Positions 27,802-39,639 of a DNA stretch of 64,000 bases are shown here, in pieces; within the stretch, counting starts at the first letter, position 1, and the number at the start of each line of letters is the position of its first letter. The DNA is from Maylandia zebra (lineage: Eukaryota; Chordata; Actinopteri; Cichliformes; Cichlidae): NCBI RefSeq assembly GCF_041146795.1, contig NC_135187.1, forward strand, positions 2,910,556 to 2,974,555. Reading direction: 5' to 3'. The notes below the pieces were generated by a model. That model was not told the DNA's origin, made no database searches, and worked only from the letters and a program-made list of their open reading frames with translations. The position numbers and the translations under genes were made by a program.

Positions 27802-29913
27802 GGAGGGAGAACAGAGGGAGGGATGGAGAGAAGACGAGCAGACAGAAAAGTTTTATTCACAACTGCAAACAAGTCCTGTGACTAAATACAAGATGTGTTT
27901 TTGTCATTGCCACATTATGACAGGGTTATTAATCCATGAGCGCCGCATGATGTAATACGTCCATGAGCAGGAAATATGAAATTATTTGAATACCCCAGTT
28001 TTCCAAGTTTTTGGATATTTTGATTCAAAACACGGTAACCACCAAATATTACCAGATCCAATCAGCCTTTCTGTACAAAACAACGTTGGGGCTGCTTTCC
28101 ATTTGTTTGAGCTGAATAACCAACGAGGAGAGAAAAGAACAAAGGGAAAGAGAGTGGTCTCATGTCACTCAGGTTAATAATGTTGTCTTATTCAGGGGTA
28201 AACAAGGAACAGTATCTTTCCCATCATGTCTGTAAGTCCCTGCCTCCCAGACTGATATACTGGACCTAACACAGAGTTCTCGATGCTTCAGAAGAGTCAG
28301 AACTTTCATTGAGGTCATTACACTGCTGTCATTATAATCCCCCAGAACAAAAGTACAGATTTAGTTTTATTGTGACAGATAATGTCCAATGGAAGCTAAC
28401 AGCTCGCTCAGTGAGATGCAAGTAATAAAAAGGATTATTATTAGTATTATTTTTTTTTAAATCTTTGTCATCTTTGTGCCAGAAATGAGAAAGAAACACA
28501 GAAAGAAGATGAGCGAGAGAGAGTGGGTGAGAAGAAATGTTTCATATAATGCAAAAAACCCTGTAAATCGCATAAAAACATAAAGATATTTGCAAGCAAA
28601 AAATACAATGCATGTTGTTTTTCTATCTGATTCAAAGAAAAATACAATTTATAAAAACTATATAATAAAGATTATTCCTCACGCATTTACATTATAGCCA
28701 TATGATGAATAACTGATTATAGTGAGTGCTTCAGTAACAGCTGATCAGCACGTGTGTGTAATACCACACACAGGCCACCAGAGAGCAGCACTGTTATACA
28801 GCTTTACAGACATGTCCACGGCTGATCAGTTGAAAGGTTTATTGTCGTTTATTAATAAATTAAATGCTTTACATGTGACACATTTCACAGAAGTCGAGCT
28901 CAATAAAGAAGCTTCAAGAAAAAAGCATAGAGTCAAACCAAGGACATTACTCCTGCAACATGAGCATTGTCTACGCAGCCAGAGGTATTTATCTTAATTT
29001 GAATTAAAATCATCAAAGGTTGCTGAGTTTTCTTCTGATTTTCAAGCATTTTAGTTTTATACAAATGCTATAACTGTATTTATGACTTAGCTCAGTTTAA
29101 AATGAGTTTTAACTGACAGATTTGCTTCATCATTTTAAGGGATGAAGGGTCCTGTCCTGGCAACGTCTGACTAGAAACTAGAGCAGCAGATGAGTCACAG
29201 AGTCCCTCCTTACTCAGTCCTATGTTAACAGTCTTTACAGAAAGACGTTTAGACATTTAGAGAAATTAGGATTACAGGAAAAAGTGGAAATTTAATTCAT
29301 TGTGATCTTCAACATATTTCGGTTGGCTCGTGTGATGGGGCACATAATCAATGGTGGATCAATGTCCCTCTTAAGGGAAAATCTGGGACTTTCCACCATT
29401 TGCCTTTTAGAACCAAAGAAACTTCTCGGATGAAACATCCTCAAGAACTTACAGAGGTCCAGTCGCTTTATTTCCAGACTCCTAAGATAAATAACTAATA
29501 ACACATTTTACATTGATTTATGAATACTAAAGTATAAGTCCACGGTCATTAAGTGTGATCCTTTGCATTAATTTTAGTCAGACGTAATGAATCCTATGTG
29601 AAGTGTGTCCCTGTTGAATATGGTCCAGTGGGTTGTACCTTCACTTACTTTTAGTCTGCAGCAAATCTATTAGTATATTTACATATAAAGATTGTGTTAT
29701 TCTACCCCACGCATAATCAGCAATTATAGGAGAATTTTTTCTTAAATAGACAAATGTGCACAAATTATAATTATTAAATTACAGAAATGAAAAATTAATA
29801 AGTAATGATATTTTCTTGCTATCTGAAAAATTTACACTTGGTGAAGTATTAACATTTTTGCGTTTTTCATGCAAATTTTTGTATATGGATGGATTACTGT
29901 GCAAAAAAAGGCA
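27802..29913. other. pomc 3' flank and spacer before the light-chain locus
   Basis: AATAAA occurs at 28,424-28,429 and 28,664-28,669; either could end a pomc transcript with a 0.6-0.9-kb 3' UTR. The rest, to the first V promoter, is AT-rich with no recognised gene or element. Confidence 0.45.
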
Positions 29914-29980
29914 TTTCCATAGAGAGGCACTTTGCATCAGCAGCACCATGCTCCAGTGCTCTGGGAGAGTTTATAGTCCT
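29914..29980 (+). promoter_or_regulatory. V1 promoter (octamer-like box and TATA-like box)
   Basis: CTTTGCAT at 29,930-29,937 differs from the immunoglobulin octamer ATTTGCAT at its first base. TTTATAG at 29,970-29,976 lies 40 bp further on. The same pair with the same spacing precedes every V segment here. Confidence 0.75.
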
Positions 29981-30055
29981 GAGAGTTGAACACTGGATGA
30001 CTGACAGCTGTCCTTCATCACAACAGAAGCCACAGAAATCCTCCTCATCAAAAAC

Positions 30056-30529
30056 ATGACTTTGATCTGCGTCCTCATCTGGACTCTCCTCTGCTGCTGC
30101 TTCACAGGTAAAGTCCAGAGAATCAAACTCCTCTCCTCTATCAACATCTGTCCCTCTGAAATGAAGCCCACAAAACCATGAAGCTGCTTTATGTTTTTGT
30201 CTCTGTGTCCTCAGAGTCCAGAGGACAGATCACAGTGACTCAGCCTGGAGCAGTGAGCTCTGCTGTGGGAGCAACTGTGAGCATCAAGTGTACGACCAGT
30301 CAGAATGTTTATGACTCTAAGCGTTTAGCCTGGTACCAACAGGTAGATGGAAACTCCCCCAAACGTCTCATTCACTCTGCTACCACTCGAGATTCAGGGA
30401 TTCCAGATCGTTTTACAGGCAGTGGATCAAACTCTGACTTCACTCTGACCATCAGTGGAGTCCAGGCTGAAGATGCAGCAGTTTATTACTGTCAGAGTGA
30501 ACACTATCCTAACAGTCAGTGGGTGTTCA
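30056..30529 (+). CDS. Immunoglobulin light-chain V segment V1 (kappa-like)
   Basis: Leader exon 30056-30107 ([17 protein letters not shown], hydrophobic) and V exon 30215-30529, separated by a 107-bp intron. The V domain starts [20 protein letters not shown] and has the first Cys in SIKC, Trp in RLAWYQQ and the second Cys in AAVYYC. CDR1 is [11 protein letters not shown]2 HSATTRD, germline CDR3 [12 protein letters not shown]. Framework 2 reads VDGNSPKR where its relatives have KDGGVPK. No defects seen; functional in appearance. Plus strand, opposite to both J-C clusters. Confidence 0.92.
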
Positions 30530-30557
30530 CACAGTGAAAAACAGTCGTACAAAAACC
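30530..30557 (+). promoter_or_regulatory. V1 recombination signal, 12-bp spacer
   Basis: Consensus heptamer CACAGTG, 12-bp spacer, nonamer ACAAAAACC. The heptamer abuts the last coding base. Confidence 0.95.
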
Positions 30558-30635
30558 TCCCTCAGTCAGACTGAACAGAAACTGAAGTGACTGCTGCAGC
30601 TGGAAGATACTGCAGAGACTGATACAGTTCACTGA

Positions 30636-30638
<3 letters not shown>

Positions 30639-30711
<73 letters not shown>
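30639..30711. repeat. (CA)n microsatellite after V1
   Basis: About 36 CA units starting about 80 bp beyond the V1 nonamer, in the same place as after V3, V6 and V7. Confidence 0.97.
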
Positions 30712-30713
<2 letters not shown>

Positions 30714-31736
30714 ATAGAGTGAAACTGTAATTGATGGTACTCCAGTCAAATGAGCTGATATAAAAAAAAAAACACAAAGGAAATTTCACAATGCATCATA
30801 ATGAAAAATAACATTTTGTTTGACTGAAAAGAAAACATGACATTACTCAAAAAAATTTCATTTTAATTAAGTCTTCAAAGTCAGCGAGTCACTGTAATAC
30901 ATCTCTTTGACAGTAACAAATTCAGCTTCCAATGAAAACATGAAGTTAGAATTAGTAAAATAATTAAATTTCCCCTTCTGTCTTTTTTCACTGTTAAATT
31001 CTAGCTTCAATGATTACTTTGTCTTAAACTGGAATATTGGATCATCCTATAATTTGAAACTGAATTGTCCTTGTGTTTAAATAGTCTTGACAAGCACTGG
31101 ACATCTTCAAAACCTAGTGCTGATTACGGCCGACCTGGACTAGAGACTAAAACATAACTGAACATCCCATCACATCCACAGTGAACATGATAATATAGCC
31201 ACATTACAACTACTTGACTATGTTACACCTGACAAACTATCACTGTTAATATTCAGGGAGAAAACTACCACAGTACAAAGCAAAACTTGAGAAATCCTTC
31301 ACCTTCACCAGTACACCCGTGTGGTTAAATCATAAACTTAATTCAACAATGGAGTTTTCCATCTGAACTAAGTTTCCTCTCAGGATGTTAGGCTGACCGT
31401 AAACATGTTCTCTTGTCTTTTACTTTTGAATCTGTGTTTTGTTGAATGTTCTTGATTAAGGTAAGTCACACTTTCCTGATGTTGCCAACTTCCGTCACAA
31501 GGTGGCAGTATGGCAACGAACAGCAGTTACTACTTCCAGATTTCACCAAGTCCATCTTTGTCTATGGTTTTATCTCATGTTTGTTTAACTTTGGGATCAT
31601 GTTTGGTCTGTACTGAGCTGGAGATGCATGCTTTAAGTTCTTGCTGTTGATGTTAGTGATCGGTGCCTACCGCTCAGGCTAGAGACCATCACGTCCTTAC
31701 ATGTGAAACAAGAAGCAGAATCTGCAGTCTCCAGTG
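30712..31736. other. Spacer after V1
   Basis: No V, J or C homology and no recognised element in this kilobase. Confidence 0.4.
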
Positions 31737-31738
31737 TA

Positions 31739-32383
31739 TGGAAGCCCGTTTCCGCCACTAAATAAAAACAAAAAAGCTAGTATCCATAACTCGAAATTTC
31801 GAGAAAAGTAACTCGAAATTTCAAGAAATATAACTCAAAATTTCAAGTTACTTTTCTCAAAATTTCGAGTTACTTTTCTCAAAATTTCGAGTTAGCTCTG
31901 CCAATCAAAAATATACGTGAATGAGGTCCCTTTCTTGTTACCCGGAAGCATATGGCGCAGAGGAACGCGCACTCAAAAACGGATCGCAACAAATTGGCGC
32001 TTTCACGAGTACGTTTGCTGATAGTAACACCATGTGATTCAGCTAATAACACAGGGATTTCATCATTTGTGAAGCCAGGCTGAAAACACTCAGCAATCTG
32101 TGCATTCACGACTGGATGTAATACCTAGCTTAGCTGTAGCATTTGTAGCTGAGGGCTTCAGCTTCCGGGTAACGAGGAAATGACATCATTCACATAGATT
32201 ACTGATTGGCAGCGCTAACTCGAAATTTAGAGTTACTTTTCTCAAAATTTTGAGTTAATAAATCGAAATTTCGAGTTAATATGTCGAAATTTCGAGAAAG
32301 TAACTCAGAATTTTGAGAAAATAACTTGAAATTTTGAGTTATGGATCCTTTTTTTTTTTTTTAGTGGCGGAAACGGGCTTCCA
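31739..32383. mobile_element. Non-autonomous DNA transposon (MITE-like) with palindromic subrepeats
   Basis: 645 bp between TA duplications. The 23-bp terminal repeats are perfect: the left starts TGGAAGCCCGTTTCCGCCAC and the right ends with its complement. Inside each end lie several copies of AACTCGAAATTTCGAG-like words in alternating orientation (31,795-31,895 and 32,215-32,345). The core encodes nothing recognisable. Confidence 0.85.
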
Positions 32384-33143
32384 TACTAGTGTGTCCAACG
32401 TCAGTGTTGGGTTTATCTAGGCACAAACCCCGCTGGAACACGAGACCAACTAACTGCACGACAAAACAAGTCAAGACAGAGCTCTTTGTCTTTGTGGCTC
32501 GTGAGAGAAGTCAGTCAAAGCTGAGGAAAAGATTCCTTCACCTGAACTCAACCAACTTCGCCTGATTCCTTCGCTACAGCCCTTTTTATTGTCAGCAAGC
32601 AATCATTCATGAATATGCAATTACAAATACACGTGACATTCTTAAGCAACATCTCTGAACAACATCAGTGTCTGTGTGTGGGTGAATGTGTGTGTGTGTG
32701 TGTTTCCAGCCAAACTATACACAGTCATACGACCTTTGAATGAACTTAAACTGTATGCAGAAAAGCGGAAGTAAACGTCTTACTAAAATATAAAAACATG
32801 AACCTGCAATAGGTCATGTCTCAAATACATATTTAAAGGTGTGACCTCTCGAACCTTTAAGAAAATGGAACCGTCTGGTTTCAAAAGCTATAATAGAATT
32901 ATAACATCGAGACTGCTTCCTCTCATCTGATGGTACACAAGCGCACACAGAATCTTATCAGACCTAACAAGGATCTGATTTTTATCAGCATACAAATGTA
33001 TATATATATATTTCTAAGCATAAATGACAATATAAAAACATCAATTCCAACAGTCAGCATGTGAAACTGCTGTGAAATCCAGAAATCAAATTATCAAAAC
33101 AATGATAATCAATTCAGATTTTTTCTTCTACTTTGAAACAGCA
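32384..33143. other. Spacer, possible decayed LTR material
   Basis: The phrase ACAGCCCTTTTTATT occurs at 32,577 and again at 34,123, each giving AATAAA on the minus strand. This hints at two copies of one decayed element, but ends were not found. A short TG run is at 32,691-32,703. Confidence 0.35.
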
Positions 33144-33443
33144 TTAATAATAATAATGGATTGCATTTATATAGCGCTTTTCGAGACCCTCAAAGCGCTT
33201 CACACTCTCACATTCACACACTGGTGGAGGCAGCTACAGTTGTAGCCACAGCTACCCTGGGGCAGACTGACAGAAGCGAGGCTGCCATATCGCACCATCG
33301 GCCCCTCTGGCCAACACCAGTAAGAGGCAGGTGAAGTGTCTCACCCAAGGACACAACAACCGAGACTGTCCAAGCCAGGCTCGAACCGGCAACCTTCCGA
33401 GTGCAAGATGAACTGCCAACTCTTGAGCCACGATCACCGCACA
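33144..33443 (-). mobile_element. tRNA-derived SINE
   Basis: On the minus strand the head carries an RNA polymerase III A box TGGCTCAAGAGTTGG (33,416-33,430) and B box GGTTCGAGCC (33,378-33,387). The tail ends GCGCTATATAAATGCAATCC followed by ATT repeats. About 300 bp. Confidence 0.88.
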
Positions 33444-34895
33444 TTAGACTAAATACATAAAGAAATCACTACAGTAGAAGCTGTTGTGGAACCTTCAATC
33501 AAGTCATGTTTTAAACAGTTGAAATTTTTTTGTTGAAGTATGGAGGTTTGTTCAGTTTTGCTTAAATGGGTCAAATGCTTTGTAAATAACATTTGTTTGG
33601 TGACTCATTTTCAGCCAAAGTGCCTTTTTTGTTTCTAGGGAGTAGAAGGGAGTTTCAAAATGTCACTTCTAAATATAATAGTTTTTTTTTAAAAATGCAT
33701 AAATAATTTCTATTTGCAAACAATAATGAAAACATTTCAGAAAAAAATAGTTTTATTACTTCACAAAGCTTTCAGTAGTTTGGCCTCTAAGTACATCTCT
33801 GACATACTCACTGTTTACAACCCCGTCAGCCTCTCAGGTCAACAGATGCAGATCTTTTAAATGTTCCCAGAATTAGAACTAGGTGTGCTGACGGTGCTTT
33901 CAGTTACTGTGGTCGTCTGATTTTCATCCTTGCTGACCTAAATTCAGTTATATCTGTGCACATTTAAATTCATGATTTTTCAGCTTCTATTTTCAAGTGC
34001 AAAGTTCTGTAAAAATATTTTTGAAAACAGATCACTGACGAACTGCACCATGTGTGACCTCTGTATTGTGTCTTCTCAGGCCTTTAAATGAATGAACGGG
34101 GTCAGGTCGATTTTGCAGCAACAGCCCTTTTTATTCAGCATCTGCATTCACAACAACAGGCAACAAGTAGAATGGTTTTAACTCTTGCGGACAATCAGCG
34201 TGAGCCCTCTACAGAAATCCTCCATTACTCTGAGGATTGCATTTACACTGGCAGTGTGATCATATAGTGGTTAAATCTATGCAAATAAAATAGAAGAATC
34301 TTAACAGAAATAATCTGCAACTTAAATTTCCTGAACAAAAGGAATACAGAAAAATACTAAAACATATTTAAGCTACATTAAGGTGCTTCCTTAGAGCTGT
34401 ACATAAAATAATGTATATCATACTCTAAACAGTAGTGCACAGTCACATACCTGCATTCATTACAAAGGGAAACAAGTAGAATGGTTTTAATTCTTGTGGA
34501 CAATCAGCGTGGGCCCTGTGTGAAAATGCGGCATCAGAGTTAGCTAGCTATACTCCAGTCTCTTTACTGATAAACAAGTCTCACATAAACAAACGTTTAA
34601 CCCAACATAAGGATTTAAGAAATAACCAATAAATAAATAATGTTTAACCAAAAATAACTGGGTCAACTTGTATTACTGTTACAGCTAGCAACATGATTTT
34701 TCTGTCCACCACATTTGCACATTCGTTACCTCTTTGGGAATCCTCCATTACTCTGAGGTTTACCCAGAATTCCTTGCACTTGGTGGTTACTGCAGGTTGA
34801 CATTTGCAACAGTAGGTGGTGCCAATGTCCCATTTAGCGGGATTTAACTTGAACCTTATGTCTATGTCACACATGCACTGGACTGAGTCAACAAA
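33444..34895. other. Spacer between V1 and V2
   Basis: A module containing CAAGTAGAATGGTTTTAA and GGACAATCAGCGTG occurs twice (about 34,166 and 34,470), and TCCTCCATTACTCTGAGG occurs at 34,218 and 34,740, so part of this spacer is an internal duplication of unknown nature. No gene recognised. Confidence 0.4.
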
Positions 34896-34962
34896 TTTCC
34901 ATAGAGAGGCACTTTGCATCAGCAGCACCATGCTCCAGTGCTCTGGGAGAGTTTATAGTCCT
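34896..34962 (+). promoter_or_regulatory. V2 promoter
   Basis: CTTTGCAT at 34,912-34,919 and TTTATAG at 34,952-34,958, as for V1. Confidence 0.75.
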
Positions 34963-35037
34963 GAGAGTTGAACACTGGATGACTGACAGCTGTCCTTCAT
35001 CACAACAGAAGCCACAGAAATCCTCCTCATCAAAAAC

Positions 35038-35520
35038 ATGACTTTGATCTGCGTCCTCATCTGGACTCTCCTCTGCTGCTGCTTCACAGGTAAAGTCCAG
35101 AGAATCAAACTCCTCTCCTCTATCAACATCTGTCCCTCTGAAATGAAGCCCACAAAACCATGAAGCTGCTTTATGTTTTTGTCTCTGTGTCCTCAGAGTC
35201 CAGAGGACAGATCACAGTGACTCAGCCTGGAGCAGTGAGCTCTGCTGTGGGAGCAACTGTGAGCATCAAGTGTCGGACCAGTCAGGATGTTTATGTTTAT
35301 AGCAACTATCACTATTTAGCCTGGTACAAACAGAAAGATGGAGGAGTTCCCAAACTGCTCATTAAGCGTGCTCATGAGAGAATATCAGGGATTCCAGCTC
35401 GTTTTACAGGCAGTGGATCAAACTCTGACTTCGCTCTGACCATCAGTGGAGTCCAGGCTGAAGATGCAGCAGTTTATTACTGTCAGAGTTTTCATGTTAT
35501 CAACAGTCAGTATGTGTTCA
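35038..35520 (+). CDS. Immunoglobulin light-chain V segment V2 (kappa-like)
   Basis: Leader exon 35038-35089, V exon 35197-35520. CDR1 is three codons longer than in V1 (QDVYVYSNYHY); framework 2 has Lys in WYKQKDGG where the others have WYQQ; CDR2 KRAHERIS; germline CDR3 QSFHVINSQYVF. Both Cys and the Trp are present. Framework 3 has FALTIS where the others read FTLTIS. Open throughout. Its 3' flank lacks the CA microsatellite and is instead nearly identical to that of V5. Confidence 0.92.
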
Positions 35521-35548
35521 CACAGTGAAAAACAGTCGTACAAAAACC
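35521..35548 (+). promoter_or_regulatory. V2 recombination signal, 12-bp spacer
   Basis: CACAGTG, 12 bp, ACAAAAACC; identical to V1. Confidence 0.95.
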
Positions 35549-35619
35549 TCCCTCAGTCAGACTGAACAGAAACTGAAGTGACTGCTGCAGCTGGAAGATA
35601 CTGCAGAGACTGATACAGT

Positions 35620-37320
35620 TCACTGAGGACACACACAAAATAAAGCCCTTCAACACAAATATGTGTCCCACTGCTATCTCATGCATGTTGTTTTCAACTT
35701 GCAAATATATAATTAACTAAAGAACAAACGTGGGCCAGTAACAGATACCAAGATGAATCTTAGTCATGACCTTTGATAACCGCAGTGGAACAAAGCCATA
35801 ACATCTAATCAAGTGTCAGGGCTGTCGCCAGAGCGTGGAGTGAACCCAAAACAGACTCCGAGCTGTCGTGTGGACAATGACTTTATTTACAATGAGGTAG
35901 AAACACAACAGTAGTGAATAAAATGTGATTTGGAGCAAAAGAAGTGTAACATAAACTATTACCCACACAGTAAAATTGTTATGGCCCTGATCTGGCCCAC
36001 ACAATGTGCTTACACATGGCCCACATACTGCAAAGAATGACGGCCCTTTGGTGGCCCAGATCAGGTTTGCCAGAGGTGGCCCACACATGGGCCAGCACAA
36101 GGCCAGCTGCAGATACAATGGTGGTCCTGTGCTGGCCCAGAAGAGTTTCAGCTGTGGCCCCACATGTCAGCCTAATGTTTACCTTAATCAACCCATGTAA
36201 TAACAACATGTGGCGGAACATAATAGTGCAACAATAACATGATGAAACTCTGTTCAGACCCTTACAAGTACGCATATTGAGACAGGCCCCATGTGAAGCA
36301 GCAAATGCTATACAGGGCTTCACAGTGCTTGCATGGCCTTCAGAATTCACTAATACTCTCCAAGTACTTTCGCCAAAAAGGCTTTTACTATCCAGATAGC
36401 TTCTTTCTCCTTCCATCTGTATCTCTAGCGTAGCTGATTGGTACATGAAGGCACACACAGGTGTCCGAGCAGCGCACACAGATTGGGGGAGGGTCAGTCC
36501 TGCCTCCACACCATTTATCCACATATTGATTAAACTTATGTTTACATGCTTATTATCAGCATTTATTATATTTAATTGCTTTTTATCAATATTTATTCCC
36601 ATTGTGAAATGAGTATTTTAATCAAAAGAGTATCAATATTTATGCTTTTAATCCCGTTTTTAACACTGGGTTACAATTTCATTAGCAATAAATTTAATAA
36701 CCCTCTATATTAACAGTTACACACTATATAGAACAACTTTATAGAATTATATTTGTTTGCAGATGTTAGCAGCTATCAGTGAATAGTTATCAGCTATTTT
36801 GAGACAAAACTGTAGAGAGACACGGCTCTCTGACTCTGAAACAAACAAACTCAACTACATAATTCTCCACTAGGCCTTTACTGAATCCAAATTCAGTTTC
36901 TGCTCGTTTGTGTGTCTCTCTGCATTCAGTTTAGGATTTAATAACAGGAATGCATGCTCTGTCGAGGTGAAAGAAGGTGACTTAAAAATGGAAGAATATC
37001 CTATTTCTTGGCCTCTGAAAGTCTTGGGTGGTTTTTAAAGTTTAGTATATTAGCTGATTGACGATTTCCTGAACCTTATGCTAACTTTGAACTGAAAATA
37101 CTTCATCTTTTTAACTTATCTTTGAATAATGAGGAAACAAGTCTTATATCTCCATGAAATGGGTTGTAGTAGACAGTTGTTCAATTACTTTTGAGTGTCT
37201 GGCGAAAAAATCCTTGTGGGTAAAACCTACACACCTTTCAATTCAAATACAATCAGAAAGTTAGACAACCGACTTTGTGATCTTGATTATATTAATGTGA
37301 TTGATCTATTACTAAACAGC
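35620..37320. repeat. V2 3' flank, copy A of a segmental duplication
   Basis: Nearly identical to 52,605-54,304. It starts after a shortened CACACA tract. At 35,816 the wording TGTCAGGG, then GAACCCAAAA and CTTTATTT, resembles the end of an LTR on the minus strand. 35,985-36,175 is a run of TGGCCCA-type phrases. A 207-codon minus frame (36,602-35,979) is open in both copies but has no recognisable domain and looks like repeat sequence. Confidence 0.7.
36808..36860 (-). pseudogene. Relic of a J-segment upstream flank
   Basis: CTGTAGAGAGACACGGCTCTCTGACTCTGAAACAAACAAACTCAAC-type wording matches the sequence just upstream of J1b and J2b (61,858-61,905). The adjoining J and its recombination signal are gone. 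It suggests an ancestral J-C cluster stood between V2 and V3. Confidence 0.6.
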
Positions 37321-39155
37321 TGTCAGGGGTTGCTGTGTGGAGAGTTTATAGCCCTGTGAAAAGGGTGGACCCAAACAGAGAACTCGTGGTGAGGATTAAG
37401 GATGTTTAATGCAATGGCAGGATGAACGGATAAACAGTACATGGAAGAAGACTGGCTGACTGGACTGAAGTGAAAGGCAAATAAGCAGAGTAGACAGCAG
37501 TGACAACATCAATGACAAGACAGTGAGCGAGTGGAAACTGAGGACTTAAATTTCCAAAAAGAAACTGTTGTGTTGGGCGACCACGTGGCCAGTGGCTGAG
37601 CCAAAACAGGTCCGGTGGGCGGCTGCGAGGAAGACAGCGGCGGCCACTGAGCAGGTCCGAAGGCGGGCAACGAGGAAGACAGCGGCGGCCACTGAGCAGG
37701 TCCGAAGGCGGGCGACGAGGAAGTCCAGTCAGTGGATGGAAGGTGGCTGCTGACACCAAACTTGACATGGACGAGCCGCCGGGTGGTGGAGCAGCTGCAG
37801 GTGACGGCGTGGGAGCCTCTAAAGAGGTCAGGTGGAATCCTGGCCGCCCTCACCCTGGGCACTGGGACAGGCACGGGAACTAGCTGGACACCAGTCACCC
37901 CCACCCGAGGAACCGGAACAGGTGCAGGAGTGGACTGTATCTTAGCTGCCCTCGCCCTAGGAGCTGGCACAGGAGTGGGTGCTGGCTGGACGTCAGTTGC
38001 ATCATCCCAAGGGGCTGGTGCAGGTGCGGGTACGTGCTGAGCCCTAGCCGCCCGAGTAGGTGCTACAGGGACAGGTTGAGCCTTAGCTGCCTTCACCTGA
38101 GAAGGTGAAACAGGTGAAGGGGAAGGCCGAATCTTAGCTGCCCTGCTGGCAGGAAGAGGCTGAACAATGGGTGAAGAAATAAAGATTGACTGGGAGAAAT
38201 TATCGGGTTTAGTGGTGTAATTAATAATGGCCTGGGATGGAGGAACTGGGACAGGTTGACAGGTAGGTGAAGAAATAGCAAAATGAGGAAAATTATCAGC
38301 CTGAGCAGCATTGATGTCTTTAATGGGAGCCTCTGAGGGAAAGACAGTTCTTTTGGAGGCAGAATGGTAATGAGTAGTAATTGGATAGTCCAGAATGTAA
38401 TCACAGTGAACAGTCTTTGATTTAGATGGAGTCCCGGCGCCCCGGCGAGGTGGAAGGTCTGGTGAATGAGGAGGGCAGTGTGAGTGCGAGGAGCGGAGCA
38501 GCGATAGAGGGAGAGGCCGAAGCGCAGTGAGAGACGCCCACTCTCCGCGGCGAATGCTCCGGTGTAGGTGAGGCAGCAGGTGGGAGAACGCAGTGTCCCC
38601 GAGGCCCGCCCAGAGCCAGGCAAGTCCCCTCGCAGACGTTCCGCAAAGAGCCGCTGTTTCTCCCTGAGCTCCTCCGCCCAGCGGGAGAGCACTGCCTCCT
38701 GCCGCTCGAACCGGCCAGAGTCCGCTGAGTCCCAAGCATGTCTTCGTGGCACGGGTCTTGTCATTCTGTCAGGGGTTGCTGTGTGGATGTGAAGAAGAGG
38801 GGACCCAAACACAGCACTCGTGGTGAGGATTAAGGGAGTTTATTGCAATGGCAGGATGAACGCACGAGCAGAACAGGGAAGAAGACTGGCTGACTGGACT
38901 GAACTGAACTGAAAGGCAAACATGCAGCGTAGACAGCAGTGACAACATCAATGACAAGACAGTAAGTGAGTGGAAACTGAGGACTTAAACACACTGGCTG
39001 AATAATGACTGATTGGAGACTGGTGAGTGAACAGCTGAACATAATTGAAGTAACACACAGGGAAAGGCTGGCATAAAGAACAGGGAGTCAAAACAGAATA
39101 AACCAGACATGAAACAAACTGAAAATGCTGGGTCAACGACCCAGGAACCCTGACA
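37321..39155 (-). mobile_element. LTR retrotransposon remnant, non-autonomous, between V2 and V3
   Basis: 1,835 bp with TG...CA ends and a 5-bp target duplication ACAGC (37,316-37,320 and 39,156-39,160). The right LTR (38,767-39,155, 5' LTR on the minus strand) is complete at 389 bp; the left copy (37,321 to about 37,552) keeps only the matching outer 230 bp. The inner minus strand opens with an ATG just after the LTR (MTRPVPRRHAWDSADSGRF, then coiled-coil-like EELREKQRLFAERL) and continues into a Pro/Ala-rich repeat-bearing stretch. This resembles a gag-like start; no polymerase is present. Confidence 0.85.
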
Positions 39156-39497
39156 ACAGCATGTTGGAGTCAGTCCAGGAGAAAGTCACACCAAAAGTTT
39201 CAATGCGCTGAAGATATCATTCATCATGACTTTTATAGCAGCAGCTGAATGAATGTTTAATTCTGTTTTTAATCTGCTGCAGCAGTTTGTTGTTAAGGAG
39301 AACACTTAGAGATCCCGAATGAATAAATAACAGACTAAAAACAAACATACTTGGACCTCGAAAGTGCATCCCAGATCAAAAAATTATAATTATACTATTT
39401 TACATTTTTCTTGAAACATGTTGGCCGATTGAAATGACACCTGTGAATTCACAATGTGATGACTGCTTATGAAGTCATGCTGGAGTCACTGTGAATA

Positions 39498-39564
39498 TTT
39501 CCATAGAGAGGCACTTTGCATCAGCAGCACCATGCTCCAGTGCTCTGGGAGAGTTTATAGTCCT
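39498..39564 (+). promoter_or_regulatory. V3 promoter
   Basis: CTTTGCAT at 39,514-39,521 and TTTATAG at 39,554-39,560. Confidence 0.75.
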
Positions 39565-39639
39565 GAGAGTTGAACACTGGATGACTGACAGCTGTCCTTC
39601 ATCACAACAGAAGCCACAGAAATCCTCCTCATCAAAAAC

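Noticed and set aside
29971-30171. Identical 66-codon minus-strand frame at every V segment (for example 29,971-30,171 and 34,953-35,153)
   Set aside because: It is the antisense shadow of the conserved leader exon and intron; identity comes from duplication, and no domain is recognisable.
33378-33441. Possible tRNA gene on the minus strand
   Set aside because: A and B boxes are present, but they belong to the SINE head; no cloverleaf with an acceptor stem could be drawn.
35979-36602. 207-codon minus frame, repeated at 52,963-53,586
   Set aside because: It runs through TGGCCCA-type repeat sequence inside a recent duplication; two open copies are not independent evidence of coding, and no domain is seen.
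37732-38040. Gly/Thr-rich plus-strand frame
   Set aside because: Low-complexity antisense of the LTR element interior.
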